DNA from: Scatophagus argus | Lineage: Eukaryota; Chordata; Actinopteri; Scatophagidae | NCBI RefSeq assembly: GCF_020382885.2 | Contig: NC_058495.1 | Coordinates: 6,069,627-6,133,626 of the forward strand | DNA length: 64,000 nt | Direction of reading: 5' to 3' | In this document: positions 35,200 through 46,921 of the stretch, piece by piece | Position numbering within the stretch: the stretch's first letter is position 1 | Layout of the letters: each line of letters opens with the position of its first letter | Notes under the pieces: generated by a model | Told to the model about the DNA's origin: nothing | What the model saw: the letters and a program-made list of their open reading frames with translations, nothing else | The model's database searches: none | Translations under genes and position numbers: made by a program

Positions 35200-38100
35200 G
35201 TAAAAGACCATGCAATGTTCACTGTAAATTAATCAAATTTGAGCACAAAATCTTGTATCTTGTAGTTTTGACTGTTCATGTATTGTTTCTTGTTTTCATG
35301 CTTTTACCAGGCTTAAAGAAGAAAGGTATGAAATTTACTATGAAATAGATTAAGTCATTCTTTCTATCATCATTCTTTAATTTGTATCTCAGCAGTAATG
35401 TTGAACATGGCAATGAAATACTGACAGTTCCAAAGAAGTGTTAGTGTGTTAGTGATGTACAAGCGATTTGATCAATTTTTTTGCAAAGAACCAAAAGGAA
35501 ATATGAATATTAAACATGAATATGAATCTTCCTGATTTATATCTCTTCTTTTAGCAAATGAGCCACCACTACCGGATTTCAGATCAATGCTTAAGAAAAC
35601 GTGAGCTCCAGCCAGATGTTTTTTTTTTTTTGTTTTCTTTATATGTACTGTTTAATATGTACCTCCAAAAACACATTGTTGTAGTATTGTGGTATATTAT
35701 TGTTCTTTTCTTTTCAGTGTTGTTGTCACCAGGAAAAAACAACTACCACCGAAAAAAGAAGGAGAAATTGATCCTAAACTCTGGGAACTGCTTCTTGGTG
35801 CACCAAAGAAGGACTATGAAAAAATCTGTTTCGAGTTTGGAGTAACTGATTTTCGCTGGATGCTAAAGAGGCTCAACCAGATGAAAAAGGAAAGGGAAGA
35901 TGAGCAGGCAAAGGTACCGTGTCGTATGCAGTTTGTCCACATGAATTCTGGATTACGTATTTAGAACCTGCAAAAACTGGTGGGGTTTTAAACAAGGTTC
36001 AAAACTCACCTGCAATTTGAGCTCTGAAAACTTTATCATTTGATTTGCTTAAGTTATTATATATATATATATATTATAGATAAAAGTGGAGACCAGTTGC
36101 TTTCACTGCCCTGGTTACACCTGGACCAAGTTACACCTGGACCAAGTCAAGTTAAACCACATGGTTTTCTAGACCACGACTTAAAAGAACTGTTTAAGAG
36201 CATGTTTCATGCAAATGCATCAGCAAGTTTTTTTTTTGTTTTTTTGTTTTTTTTTTAATTTATTTAATTTTTCAAGTTTTGATTTTATCATTCCTACACA
36301 TGAAGGCTAGTTTTGCCTGGAGCTAAACTAACATAGTGCTTCTTGTCAGGTAAACATCCATACTGTGACGACCAAGGTCCGATTAAGTTCAAAAAGTCTT
36401 TGCCTCAGAAGTTCAGAGAAAACTCTACAGATTTATACCCAGGACTTTTGTTTATTTTTTTTAGGTTGTAGAAAGACTGGAAAATGTGAAACAAATAGAA
36501 GTAAAACCCAATGGGAGAGCTGAATTTAGCCTGGACATGAAACTATGGGATCCAAACAGTACAATTAACTTATACAAGGTGAGCCAATATGTGTCTTGAT
36601 GTATAACATTTAAAACTAATAATTGCTTAAAAAAAAAATAAAAAAATAATCAAACTTCTTCTTCTCTTTCACAAAAAAAGGATGGGACAATGGTTCCATA
36701 TGATGAGGATGAAAATTCAAAGCACAGTCTTAGGAAAACAGGGACAAAGTATGTTTTCAGTATCAAAGATCCTCAGTCAGAAGATGCCGGATTTTACCAG
36801 GTTGACGTTGAAGAGACAAATGTCCTTACGACTGACTTTCAAGGTAAGATGCAACTATTTAAACTGTAATATGTATTATTGTGCTGCCAGCTGGCAAAAC
36901 AATTCAAGACACATTTAGGAATGAGTACATCACTTAATCCACATCCACCCTTCCTCGTCTTTCAGTGCCTGCTGTGGACTTTATAGCCAAGATTAAGGAT
37001 GTGAAGGCTGTTGAAAGTGAGGACGCCATCTTTCAGTGTGTCTTGTCAACACCCCTCAATAGAATTACCTGGGCAAAACAGGACTCATCACTTGAACATG
37101 GGGACAAGTATGAGATTACTGTCTCAGAGGACCGACTAATTCACACACTGAGAGTTAAAGGCTGTGAAATGGCAGATAATGGAGCATATTATGCCATTGC
37201 GGGGATAACTTCTAGTAGGGCCTCTCTCACAGTGAAAGGTGAGACAATTTTTTCATATGGATATATACATTAATGGATACAATATTGATTGAATTATAAT
37301 AGTGTGATACCTGGAAGAACACTCCTTGAATATTTGCTCATTTAAGAATGCTCCAACAAAATAAATGATTTACTCTTCCTACTCAAATGTGTTCACGGTA
37401 ACTCAGCTGATCCAAGTGGTCGCAAAGGCCGTAAGGTCACCCAGACTGGCAACCAAGATGATCTGACAAAACTAGCGTTGGAACAGATGGCCAAGATACA
37501 AAAAGAGAAAGATGACTTGGACGCAGCCAGACGAGCACAGGCTGAAAAGGATGTTGAAGATGCAGCAGCTAAAGCTGCACTGGAGGATGGAGGGGATGGA
37601 GGGGATGGAGGAGATGGAAAAGATGGTGATGGGGCTGGGGATGAGATTGGTGATAGAATTGATGATAGGGCTGGTGGCAAGACTGATGGAGACAAGAGTG
37701 GCGGAGATGGCAAGAATAAGAATCTCTTGGTAGATGAAGATGATGAAAATAAAAAAGATGCTGCAGATGATAAGAAAAAGAAGCGATTACGAGCTGGGCC
37801 CTTGGTTCCTGATACTGTTACAGGTAAAATCCTTGCACTGTGTGAAGAGTGAGTAATGTGTCATGGTGTTGCACTGACATCAAATTAATGGCATAGTTTT
37901 AGTTCCAGTTCTGCTAATGTGTCTCTGCTACTGCACTCAGTGCTTTATTGTCAGGTTTTTCTGTTCGGCTCTGTATTTGTCTTATATTTCTGAAGTACTA
38001 ATAGGTATTGCACTCCTTGATTAAAGTACAGTTATACACATCTCCAGTCCAGAGTAAAAGTAGGTAAAAAGAAAAATTATTAACAATTTTAGTTCCAATA

Positions 38101-41100
38101 TAATTTGGGCCTATAAATTACCTGTGTTATCCATGGAGCGGGCACAGGTCAGATCTGTAGGTGAAAAAACTCGGTCACAAAAAGTCAGATTAAAAATTCT
38201 AGGACCTCCCTTCAAAATTACCAACTCTAGTGAAAGTTTGTTTAAAAAAAAAAAAAGGTACATTTGTTTAAAATACACTTGACCATTTTGGGCCAAACAT
38301 TGAAAATCAGAAGTATTCCTGCTATTTCTCAGTAGCACATAACAGGCTATAACAAGCAGTAAAGTGACCAAAGAAAAGAAATAAAATAAATATGCACAAT
38401 AGTATTATGGCCTGTATAAATGGTTGTTTATAGTTAGGGCAAGAATTGTTCAAGTTAATAATTCTGAATGAGTTTAATGAAATACTTGTCTGCAATCCTG
38501 CATGCTGACCACTAGAGAGAGGCATACTGTAAAGAAGAAAAACTGGTAAGAGAGGACAGAACAAGGATTTTCATTGCTATCTTTGCTTTACTTCTGCTGA
38601 GAAATAGAAACTGCATGTTCATGTGTTTTCTGCATTGTCCCAACCTCTGTTTGCTCTGTTGGATCAACTATTTATTTGTACAAAGGTGAACACTAGAATG
38701 ATACACAGATTCTGGTTGGAGGCACACATCATATGCATGCCAATAGTATTATTGCTATTTTCAGTGAAGTATATCAAGTCTAACTAACAATTCCTATTCA
38801 TTCTATCTGCTATTTCTTCACTTGAGCAAGTAATGTATGTGCTGCTTTAATGTTAGCTGGTTGTTCTACAACATTTTCACTACATACTACACCAACACCA
38901 TGCCATACAGGGCTAAATACAATGCACACTGTCATATTGATTATTTGTAATTATTTTTTACGTTGTTCTTACTGTTTCAGATCGGGTTCAGTTCGTCAGT
39001 GGGCTGTCCGACACTGCTGCTAATGTTGGTGAACGGGCAGAGCTGTCCTGCAAACTAAGCAGTGAGACCTCTGAGGGACAATGGTATAAAAATGGGAAGC
39101 TGGTAAGTAAACTATTCCTGGAGAATTACGAGTATTTAAGTAATATAGAAAACTACATATAGCTGTTCAACCGCTTGTTAGTCCATAAAGGTTCATTTCT
39201 GTAAAAATAACATTTTGCACATTCCATACATTCATTTATCAAAATGTTTATCTATGAATATTTAATCTTTTTCTCTAACAAGCTAACTAATGAGGATGGA
39301 GTAACAATTATCAAAGATGGAGCCTGTCACAGGTTGATAATAGATTGCTGCAATAAAGATGATGCAGCTGCATATCGCTTCGAAGCTGAGGGCCGTAAAT
39401 CAGAAGCAACACTTAATATACAAGGTCAGAATTATAAGTAATAATATGGTTTGGTATCAATAGATACATTTCCCCATGGTTTAAAAGGTTTTTGACAAAA
39501 ACTGTTCTGTTTTGTTTTTTTCTAACATTGTAGATCCACCAAAAATTGACACTGATGCTCTAGGAAAATTCACAAAGCCAGTGATTATAAAAGCAGGTGA
39601 AAATGCTCAATGGAGGCTGCCATTCTCGGGTGGGGCACCAATGAATATACAGTGGTACAAGGATGATGATGAGCTTTTGCCAGCCCTCAATGTGAAGATA
39701 GAAACATCAGCAAGTGAGAGCAGGCTACGCCTTATTAAATGCCAAAGGAAAGATAGTGGAGAAGTCAAAATCAAAATAAAAAATGAATTTGGCACAACAG
39801 AAGCAGTTTCCAAACTTATTGTACTCGGTAAGTAGAGAACCCGTAGACTAAAGTTTGTCATGTATTACATGTTCTGTTGTATGTAATGTGATAAATGCTT
39901 TTTGCTGTTAGTAAGATTTAGTTTCCTTTCATCAACAGATAAACCCACGCCACCACAAGGACCTGTGGAGATTAAGGAAAGTGCTGTAACATCTGTTGAG
40001 TTCAAATGGAAACCACCGAAAGATAGTGGTGGATGCCCTGTCATGAATTATATCATAGAACGCCAACAAGTAGGGCGCAATAAATGGACAAATCTCGGTG
40101 AGATCCCTGGCAGCAACCCAAGTTACAAAGATTCAGATGTGGACCCTGGAAGGAGATACTGCTACCGGATCAGAGCCAAGAACGCAGAAGGAATCAGTGA
40201 TTACCTGCAGACAGATGACATACCAGCTGGTATATTACGTAAGTCTTTAGTTGGAGCCTAATTTGGTGTAACGTCTACTTTTTGCTGCAGTTTGGTCAGA
40301 AAACATCTTAACCTCTTGGGGAAACAGATAAAATAACCAGTGAAACAATGAAAAGATTGCATTTTCACAGTAGATGCAGACTGACTGTATATTACTGTAT
40401 TTAACTTGACTTTGTATTAAGATGAACCACAGAGCAACATAAGATTTGCATAACAACACTGAATAGACAGAATGCAATGTTACAGGTTATCCTGGACCCC
40501 CAACAGCACCTAGAGTGGTCAGTGTCTTTAAAGACTGCATCAATCTGACATGGTCTCCTCCATGCGACACTGGAGGAACCAGAATAGTGGGATACAATTT
40601 GGAAAAGAACAAGAAAGGCACCAATTACTGGAGCCTTGTAAACCAAGGAGGGCCTATTACAGGTATCCATCTCATGACAGTCTGCATGATACACTTTTTG
40701 CTGTGTTATACATCCTACATCAATTAATACTTGTGGTGCTTTACTTCCTTTTTCCACAGATACAAAGTATGCAATGAAAGATGTTTTTGAAGGGGCAGAA
40801 TATGAATTTAGAGTGTCTGCCATCAACCTATCTGGTGCTGGAGATCCTAGTATTCCAAGTGACACAGTAATCGCAAGAGATCCAATGAGTAAGCCACTCA
40901 CACTCTTATATTCTACTACAGTTGTCTGAAAATTAAGTTATTCTTTACGGTACACCTGCAACTTAATGCTGTTGGTAGTTCTCTGTGCAACATAAAACAA
41001 CAGTAATGCTAAACAAATAACCTCACATTACTGTAATTTCAGAACCTCCAGGCAAAGTGACGGACCTAAAGTTAACATCCTCCAATTACACCACATTTTC

Positions 41101-44100
41101 ACTGGCCTGGAATAAACCTAAAGAAATAGAAGGGGTAGAAGATGAAGCCCAAGGGTACTATGTGGAGATCAGACTAACACAAAGCCTTGAATGGACCCGC
41201 TGTAATGCCATCCCAATTACTCTAACTTCCTACACTGTGCTTGGCTTGAAGGCAATGGCCACCTACTGGGTGAGAGTAATTGCCACCAATTATGGCGGTG
41301 ACGGAGAACCTCAGGGCTTTGACAATTACATCATTGCTATGCCCCCTCCTGGTGAGAAAATTACAAATTTAAATCAAGAATGTGACAACTTGGTGAAGTT
41401 TAATTAAATTATACCTTGCTCTATTTTTCTAATTTTGATTATATTCAGTATAAATATGTAGCTTTTCATCCACAATACCTAATACTGTACAATGACCTCT
41501 TTGCTTTAAAATATCATTATAAAATAGCAAAGAAACAAAGCCTGCATACCCGCTACAATATTTGTTTAATATCCATAGATATTGGTGTTAAATTGTAGAA
41601 TTATTGTGGTAAGGCAGTTAAAACAAGATTTTGGATAGCTAAGCATGAACAATATACTTCTGTTCAGATGCAGTTTTGAGTTTTGAGCAGTTTTCAACCA
41701 GACATAGTATTTAATAACATCACATCACAACAGCACTGTGGCAATAGCACAGGCAAAGTGACTTGTTTTGCTGTATTTGACCAAAGGAGTTCCATGCACA
41801 TGCATATATGTATTGAAAGTGCTGGTCTCTGTTTATTTAGTCATGCCATCTGTGTTTCAGTCGTTTGTGACACTGTGGGATAGAAATCAAAATGTGCAAT
41901 GTGGTGCTGTTTTGAACAGCTGGAGTACTCAGAGATCAATGAATTACAACATATAAAGGACAGGAAATGGACTTGGATTTCAGGCTTTCTTAAACATCCA
42001 TTTATTTATTTTTCACAGCCTGCCACAATATCAGCACAGCCCGTCTCTCTCTATCTTTCTCTCTTATGAGTTTAGCTGGGTGGCTTGCTGCTTACGTGGC
42101 AATACAATTTTTGTATTTTTTGTATTGTATTTGTATGTTCTTTTTTTATTCATTTTCTTAAACTTGTAAAAGGGCGGCACGGTGGTGGTTAGCACTGTCA
42201 CCTCATAGCTAGAGGGTTCCAGGTTCGTATCCCGGTCTGGGCCCTTCTGTGTGGAGTTTGCATGTTCTCCCTGTGCCTGCGTGGGTTTTCCCCGGGTACT
42301 CCGGCTTCCTCCCACAATACCAAAAACATGCACATTAGGTTAATTGGCTACTCTATATTGCCCCTAGGTGTGAGCGTGTGTGTGGTTGTCTGTCTTTGTG
42401 TGTCAGCACTGCGACTGATTGGCGACCAGTCCAGAGTGAACCCTGCCTCTCGCCCGTAGTCAGCTGGGATAGGCTCCAGCCCCCTTTTCTATTAATCATA
42501 TAAAAATGGAACTAATAGTGAATGTTACAAAATTTTCACACAATTTTACTGTTCAATTGTACAACTGTACTGTTGTACTGTTGAAGTCAAGCTCATATTC
42601 ATACTATAAACATATGCTGTACTACATTTTAAAAATTTATCCATTACTTTTAGTTAACCATTTCATCTTAATAACTTAATTGCTTAATAACTAGTTTCAA
42701 CAAAATCTTAACTGCAATAACACCTAAATTATACTTCTTTAGGTATACTTCTTTAAATCAAATCATAAATTCTATTCTTTTCCAATTAGTTGGGCTACTC
42801 CACAATCTTTCCAAGTAGCCCCTTGGCAAATGCAGTAAGTACCGCTGGCTGAGGATCACCACACTGTCATTAACAACAAGCTGATAGTCCAAGTTGAATT
42901 TAAGTTACACTGTCATCTGTCAGAAACACTGCATTTATACAGATACTGAAGTAATAAATTCTTAAAAAATGTCTTCATCCAATTCCTGTATATTTCCTCA
43001 AGGCAATCCTGTCTATGTACACAGGAATAGAAAACATAACAAGAATTCAAACAAAGGCTTTGATTTTTTTTATTAATCTATACATTAGAGTAAGTGTACT
43101 GAAAAATGACAAACTACTTGAAATTGTATAAATACAAGAATCTAAACAGATTATTCTAAATTTCACCCTCACAGTAAGGCCAAAGTTCAAAGATCGCAAC
43201 ATGAAGACCTTTGTGGTGGTAAGATCTGGAAACACAGTCCGTCTGAACATCAACTTTGAGGTATTCAGTGGTGCAAAATGTTTTCTTACTAAATCATTCA
43301 TAGGGGAATGTATTTTTATTGTGTATCCTGATGTTTTTCTTACTGTGTACAGGCCTCTCCACTGCCAGAGATCTCTTGGCTAAAAGATGGTATTCCTGTG
43401 TCCAAGCATGTAACAGTTACCAACTCTGATAAAGGCTCCCAGCTGTTGATTCCCACATCTGAATGGACTGACACTGGCATCTACACCATTACTGTCAAGA
43501 ACATTGTCGGCCAGGAGAGCGTTAATGTTGAAGTCAGAGTTACAGGTGAAACTCTTTATAGCCTCATATATAAATACAAATTCCAAACACAGATTACAGT
43601 GACTCTTTGCTGGTCCCATTAGATGTTCCTAACTATTCAGCCCAGTAAACACAGAGACCAAATAAATTCCAGTTGGATTTATTGAATCCAAGTGTTAAAC
43701 TGTTTCATACGTAAAAAGATACAGCCAAAAGAAACTCAGCTGGATACATTTACTGCACCAATCAGCCACAACATTAAAACCACTGACAGGTGAAGTGAAT
43801 AACATTCATCATCTGTTTATAATGCAAAGTTCTGCAAGGAAACCTTTGGTTCTGGCAATCATGTGGATGTTCTTTGACAAACACCACCCAAGATTCAAGA
43901 CTGAACATCAGAAATCTAATCCTGTAACATCTGTATTTCTGTGCATAAAATTCTGGTTGCAGATGATCCCAAACCTCCAGGTCCAGTGGTACTGGACCAG
44001 AACATCCCAGGGACAGTAACTCTTTCCTGGACTTCCTCTCCAGATGCGAAGAGGGATGACAGGCTACACTACATGGTATCCAAGCGGGACTCCTTCAAAC

Positions 44101-45370
44101 GCACTTGGAGGACAGTGGCAGACAATCTCTTCAACAACAAGTTCACAGTTGTCAATATTTTGCCTGGACGGGAGTATTACTTCAGAGTATTTGCTAAAAA
44201 TGACATGGGTCTTTCGCCACCCTCCAAATCCCCCGTGTTTGAAATCAAAAAGGAAAAAGGTTTGTGCCTCTAGTTCAGTCATATCAGAATCACTTTTCAC
44301 TTAAAATAAATCATGGTTACTATATGCTAGCATTGATGACTTCGGAGAAGTACAGCTTTATTTTCCTGAAACTGATGCCTCAGTATGTCACATCTCTTCT
44401 TGAATTTTTATTTATTTTTTTTATTTACTTTATTAATCCCACGCTGGGAAATTATTTCTCTGCATTTAACCCATCACTGATTGAAACACATATGCAACAT
44501 CCAGTGAAACACACAGAAGCAGTGGGCTGCTATTGTCAGGTGCCCGAGGAGCAAATTGGGGGTTAAGTGCCTTGTTCAAGCCGGCTGGGGTGGGGGGCAT
44601 TATTAATCACTCCACCACACCCAAATTTTTCCTGTAAATCCTGGGTGAATCGAACCCGGCGACCCTCCGGTCACAAGCCGCTTCTCCAACCTCCAGGCCA
44701 CAACTGCCCCTTTAAAACCACTGGTCATTTTTACCTTTAGTTATGCCTCAGGTAAACAATGAACTTGGAAAGATGGCCTTATACTACTTTACAACTTCGC
44801 AAAATGGATTTAATTATGGAGGATTTTAAAACTTGAATATCTCGAGCACCGGCTAACTTTATTATAATTTTGTAAATCACCTTCAACTGTGCATTTTTTG
44901 TGTGTGTGTGTTTCAGGGAAGTTCAAAGTAAACATGCCAGAGACAAAATCCTTGGACTTCCAATCACCTCCATCATTTATCGTTCCCCTGAAAAGGCGTA
45001 CAGCTCCACAGGGTTACGAGTGCTGCATCAGCTGTGCAGTCAAGGGTGATCCAGCTCCACATGTGACATGGTACCAGAACGACATCAGCCTGAACACAAA
45101 CACCAACTATCACATCACCAACGTATGTGGAGTCTGCTCCATGCTCATACTAAGGGTGGGAGCCAAAGACAGCGGGGAATACAAAGTCGTCATTGAGAAC
45201 AAACTGGGGACAGCTGAGTCCTCAATGATGCTGAATGTCAGAGGTAGTCACTTTTATTGGGTTTAAGAATTGTCCATTTTTACATAAACAGACTGACCAA
45301 TTAAATACTCACGTGTACAGAATGTAGATGAAACAACCTAAGAGTATTAATATGTTTGTTTACAGGGTGA
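31834..45370 (+). CDS. igfn1: igfn1-like copy C (complete, 1,334 residues)
   Basis: Sarcomeric Ig/FnIII protein. Exons: 31834-31870, 34650-34772, 34867-35006, 35100-35199, 35311-35325, 35555-35600, 35718-35913, 36465-36578, 36681-36843, 36966-37238, 37407-37823, 38981-39102, 39283-39424, 39534-39827, 39939-40238, 40486-40662, 40760-40888, 41043-41351, 43175-43260, 43353-43545, 43963-44259, 44917-45243, 45366-45370. The sum is 4,005 nt, an exact frame ending GGG TGA. Domains (approximate residues): Ig 54-133, M-like motif 154-219, Ig 220-311, Ig 312-402, Gly/Asp linker 403-541, Ig 542-629, Ig 630-727, FnIII 728-827, FnIII 828-929, FnIII 930-1032, Ig 1033-1125, FnIII 1126-1224, Ig 1225-1333. 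All introns are GT-AG. The start ATG lies in exon 31805-31870. It keeps the full set of four FnIII units, so it represents the ancestral layout better than copy B. Confidence 0.88.
31871..34649 (+). other. igfn1 copy C intron after start exon
   Basis: About 2.8 kb of AT-rich intron with no recognised gene. An open frame at 32.77-32.99 kb is a low-complexity T-rich artefact. Confidence 0.5.
35311..35913 (+). CDS. igfn1: igfn1 copy C: linker exons and M-domain-like motif
   Basis: Two tiny exons, 35311-35325 (15 bp) and 35555-35600 (46 bp), stand where copy B has one 79-bp exon. Exon 35718-35913 then encodes IDPKLWELLLGAPKKDYEKI and [20 protein letters not shown], the myosin-binding-protein-C M-domain-like motif. 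The frame closes across all junctions. Confidence 0.78.
36465..37238 (+). CDS. igfn1: igfn1 copy C: second and third Ig domains
   Basis: Exons 36465-36578 and 36681-36843 (Ig, SEDAGFYQVDVEETN), then 36966-37238 (Ig, FQCVLSTPLNRITWAKQ; DNGAYYAIAGI). The acceptor of 36681 (AAAAAAAG) has a poor polypyrimidine tract but the frame demands it. Confidence 0.82.
37407..37823 (+). CDS. igfn1: igfn1 copy C: acidic Gly/Asp linker exon
   Basis: A 139-residue exon. A charged helical start (EQMAKIQKEKDDLDAARRAQ) leads into GGDGGDGGDGKDGDGAG-type repeats, then Asp/Lys clusters. Tandem GGAGGGGAT units at the DNA level suggest slippage growth. Phase 1-1. The Ser/Pro-rich minus-strand frame over it is its antisense shadow. 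Confidence 0.82.
38981..39827 (+). CDS. igfn1: igfn1 copy C: fourth and fifth Ig domains
   Basis: Exons 38981-39102 and 39283-39424 (GLSDTAANVGERAELSCKLS; DDAAAYRFEAEG) and 39534-39827 (IQWYKDDDELLP; DSGEVKIKIKNEFGTTEAVS). They are the counterpart of copy B exons 22063-22879. Confidence 0.84.
39939..41351 (+). CDS. igfn1: igfn1 copy C: three FnIII domains
   Basis: Exons 39939-40238 (FKWKPPKDSGG), 40486-40662 plus 40760-40888 ([28 protein letters not shown]) and 41043-41351 (FSLAWNKPKEIEGVEDEAQG; MPPPG). The third is the unit missing from copy B. Confidence 0.86.
41352..43174 (+). other. igfn1 copy C intron with tRNA-headed repeat
   Basis: A 1.8-kb intron after the third FnIII exon. Apart from the repeat at 42.17-42.49 kb nothing was recognised. 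Confidence 0.6.
42168..42486 (+). repeat. tRNA-headed SINE-like teleost repeat
   Basis: Starts AAGGGCGGCACGGTGGTGG with an A-box-like TGGTTAGCACTG and a B-box-like GGTTCGTATCC, and continues through GTGTGGAGTTTGCATG and GGGATAGGCTCCAGCC. I recognise this as one of the most frequent interspersed repeats of teleosts. It lies in an intron of igfn1 copy C, same orientation. Confidence 0.82.
43175..45370 (+). CDS. igfn1: igfn1 copy C: Ig-FnIII-Ig carboxyl end
   Basis: Exons 43175-43260 and 43353-43545 (Ig; ISWLKDGIPV; DTGIYTITVKNIVGQES), 43963-44259 (FnIII; YYFRVFAKNDMGLSPPS), 44917-45243 (Ig; CAVKGDPAPHVTWYQN) and 45366-45370 (GG+TGA stop exon). Confidence 0.87.
44411..44712 (-). repeat. tRNA-derived SINE in igfn1 copy C intron
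   Basis: On the minus strand it reads a tRNA-like head (GGGGCAGTTGTGGCCTGG, then the B-box GGGTTCGATTC) and ends in TTAATAAAGTAAATAAA. A head plus short A/T-rich tail fits a SINE. It sits between the last FnIII and last Ig exons, antisense to the gene. Confidence 0.75.
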
Positions 45371-46185
45371 GGAAGAGCTGCAGCTGCTGGACAGAAGCTC
45401 TGCCAACAGATTGCTTACTGTGTTTAATCACTTACACTTTTATTCAAATTTCATTACAAGTCATATTACTTTTAAGTTACTCCATTTCCCACTAGTGTGA
45501 TGCACCACTATTACAACACTTAACAACTTTAGAAAGCTCCCAAAACATGAATTGTGTTTTAGGAAACTATTAAACACCATACTATTACTTATTAAACTTA
45601 AATTAAAAAAAATTATTTCATCACCCTGCTTTGAATTACTCAAGATGTAGCCAAATACACTGCAAAATGACAGTTGCATACTGTCACTTTCTGGGTGCCA
45701 CTGTGTTCAGGGCAAATGATATGAAACAGTCCAATTTAAAACACTTATCATTATTTATTTCCATAGGCCTTAAACGGTGTCACTACACACTTTAAGAGCT
45801 ATTGACTACTAGCACTATTAGGCCGTGCTTTCATCAGCAGATTCTTGTTTTGTTTGCATCTTATGCGTGAATACACAAAGTTAATACACAAGCATTTTTA
45901 GCTGTTTAATATCATTGCTCTTGGTTAAGTACAGGAGATTGTAAATTCCTGTAAAGACTTTTATGATTAGACAGAGAATGTAGTGTTTTATCATGACTGT
46001 ACGTTTGTGTGTCAATGTCATGCCTTTGTCTCTATTTTACTATTCTATTTTACCTTAAAAACTTTTACTTAATGAAGAGTGACATTTTAGCACCGAGCCT
46101 AGTACAGCTCCTTTACTTAGCCTATCAGTTATTATTATAACATATATTTCTCTTGGGGCACTGGTTAAATGGCAATCAGACTTTA

Positions 46186-46191
46186 AATAAA
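46186..46191 (+). terminator. candidate polyadenylation signal, igfn1 copy C
   Basis: The first clear AATAAA after the copy C stop, about 815 bases downstream, in TTTAAATAAAAGGG. A variant signal closer to the stop is possible. Confidence 0.4.
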
Positions 46192-46921
46192 AGGGAATGT
46201 TTTGTTTTGTGCTTCGTTCAGTATGAGACAAAATAGTTCCTGCTGGTAAACTAACTTGATCAGTTTGATCTGCTATGGACAGTACTGTATGCTAAATCAA
46301 AACCTATCAACTTCTTTCATATTGTCCAGCGGCCCACACTGTTCTTTGGCAGCCTAGTTTGGCAAGTGGTGCACTTGTTTCTGTCAGATAACCACCCACC
46401 CACCCCCCTTGTAACAGATAGAAATAAAAAGAAATGGGAAATAAATGCAGCACTGGGAGGACAAAAGACCCCAGAAATAAATTAATGTTGAATTATAAAA
46501 GTCCCCTGAAATAAAACTGTAATTTGAAAAATGCCTTTTATAAAATATTTATTTATTTACTGAAGTATATTGACTCGTTTAATATTTAAATTTATTGACT
46601 CATTATTTATTTCAGGATTCATTTCCTTGCATATTAATTGTTTTCGGACTTTATTTAAATTTAATATTCAAACAAACAGCATTCAATGGACCACATAGGG
46701 ACCAGGTTCAATAATATAAGGCTGCTTATGCATTCATAAGCCCCACTTCAGCAGTTGCTTGGAATATTATGGGAGTTCAATGACTGATTAGGTCAAAGGG
46801 ACGGCAGGGTCTAGCAGAATAGACAACGTGGTAGCAAAACTAGTCGAGAAGCCACTCTGAGTTGTTTCCATCTCACTGAAGGCACATACCTTTCACTCTG
46901 TCCAGTCCGTCTCCTTCTGCC

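Noticed and set aside
37393-37713. Minus-strand Ser/Pro-rich open frame
   Set aside because: Antisense shadow of the Gly/Asp linker exon of igfn1 copy C.
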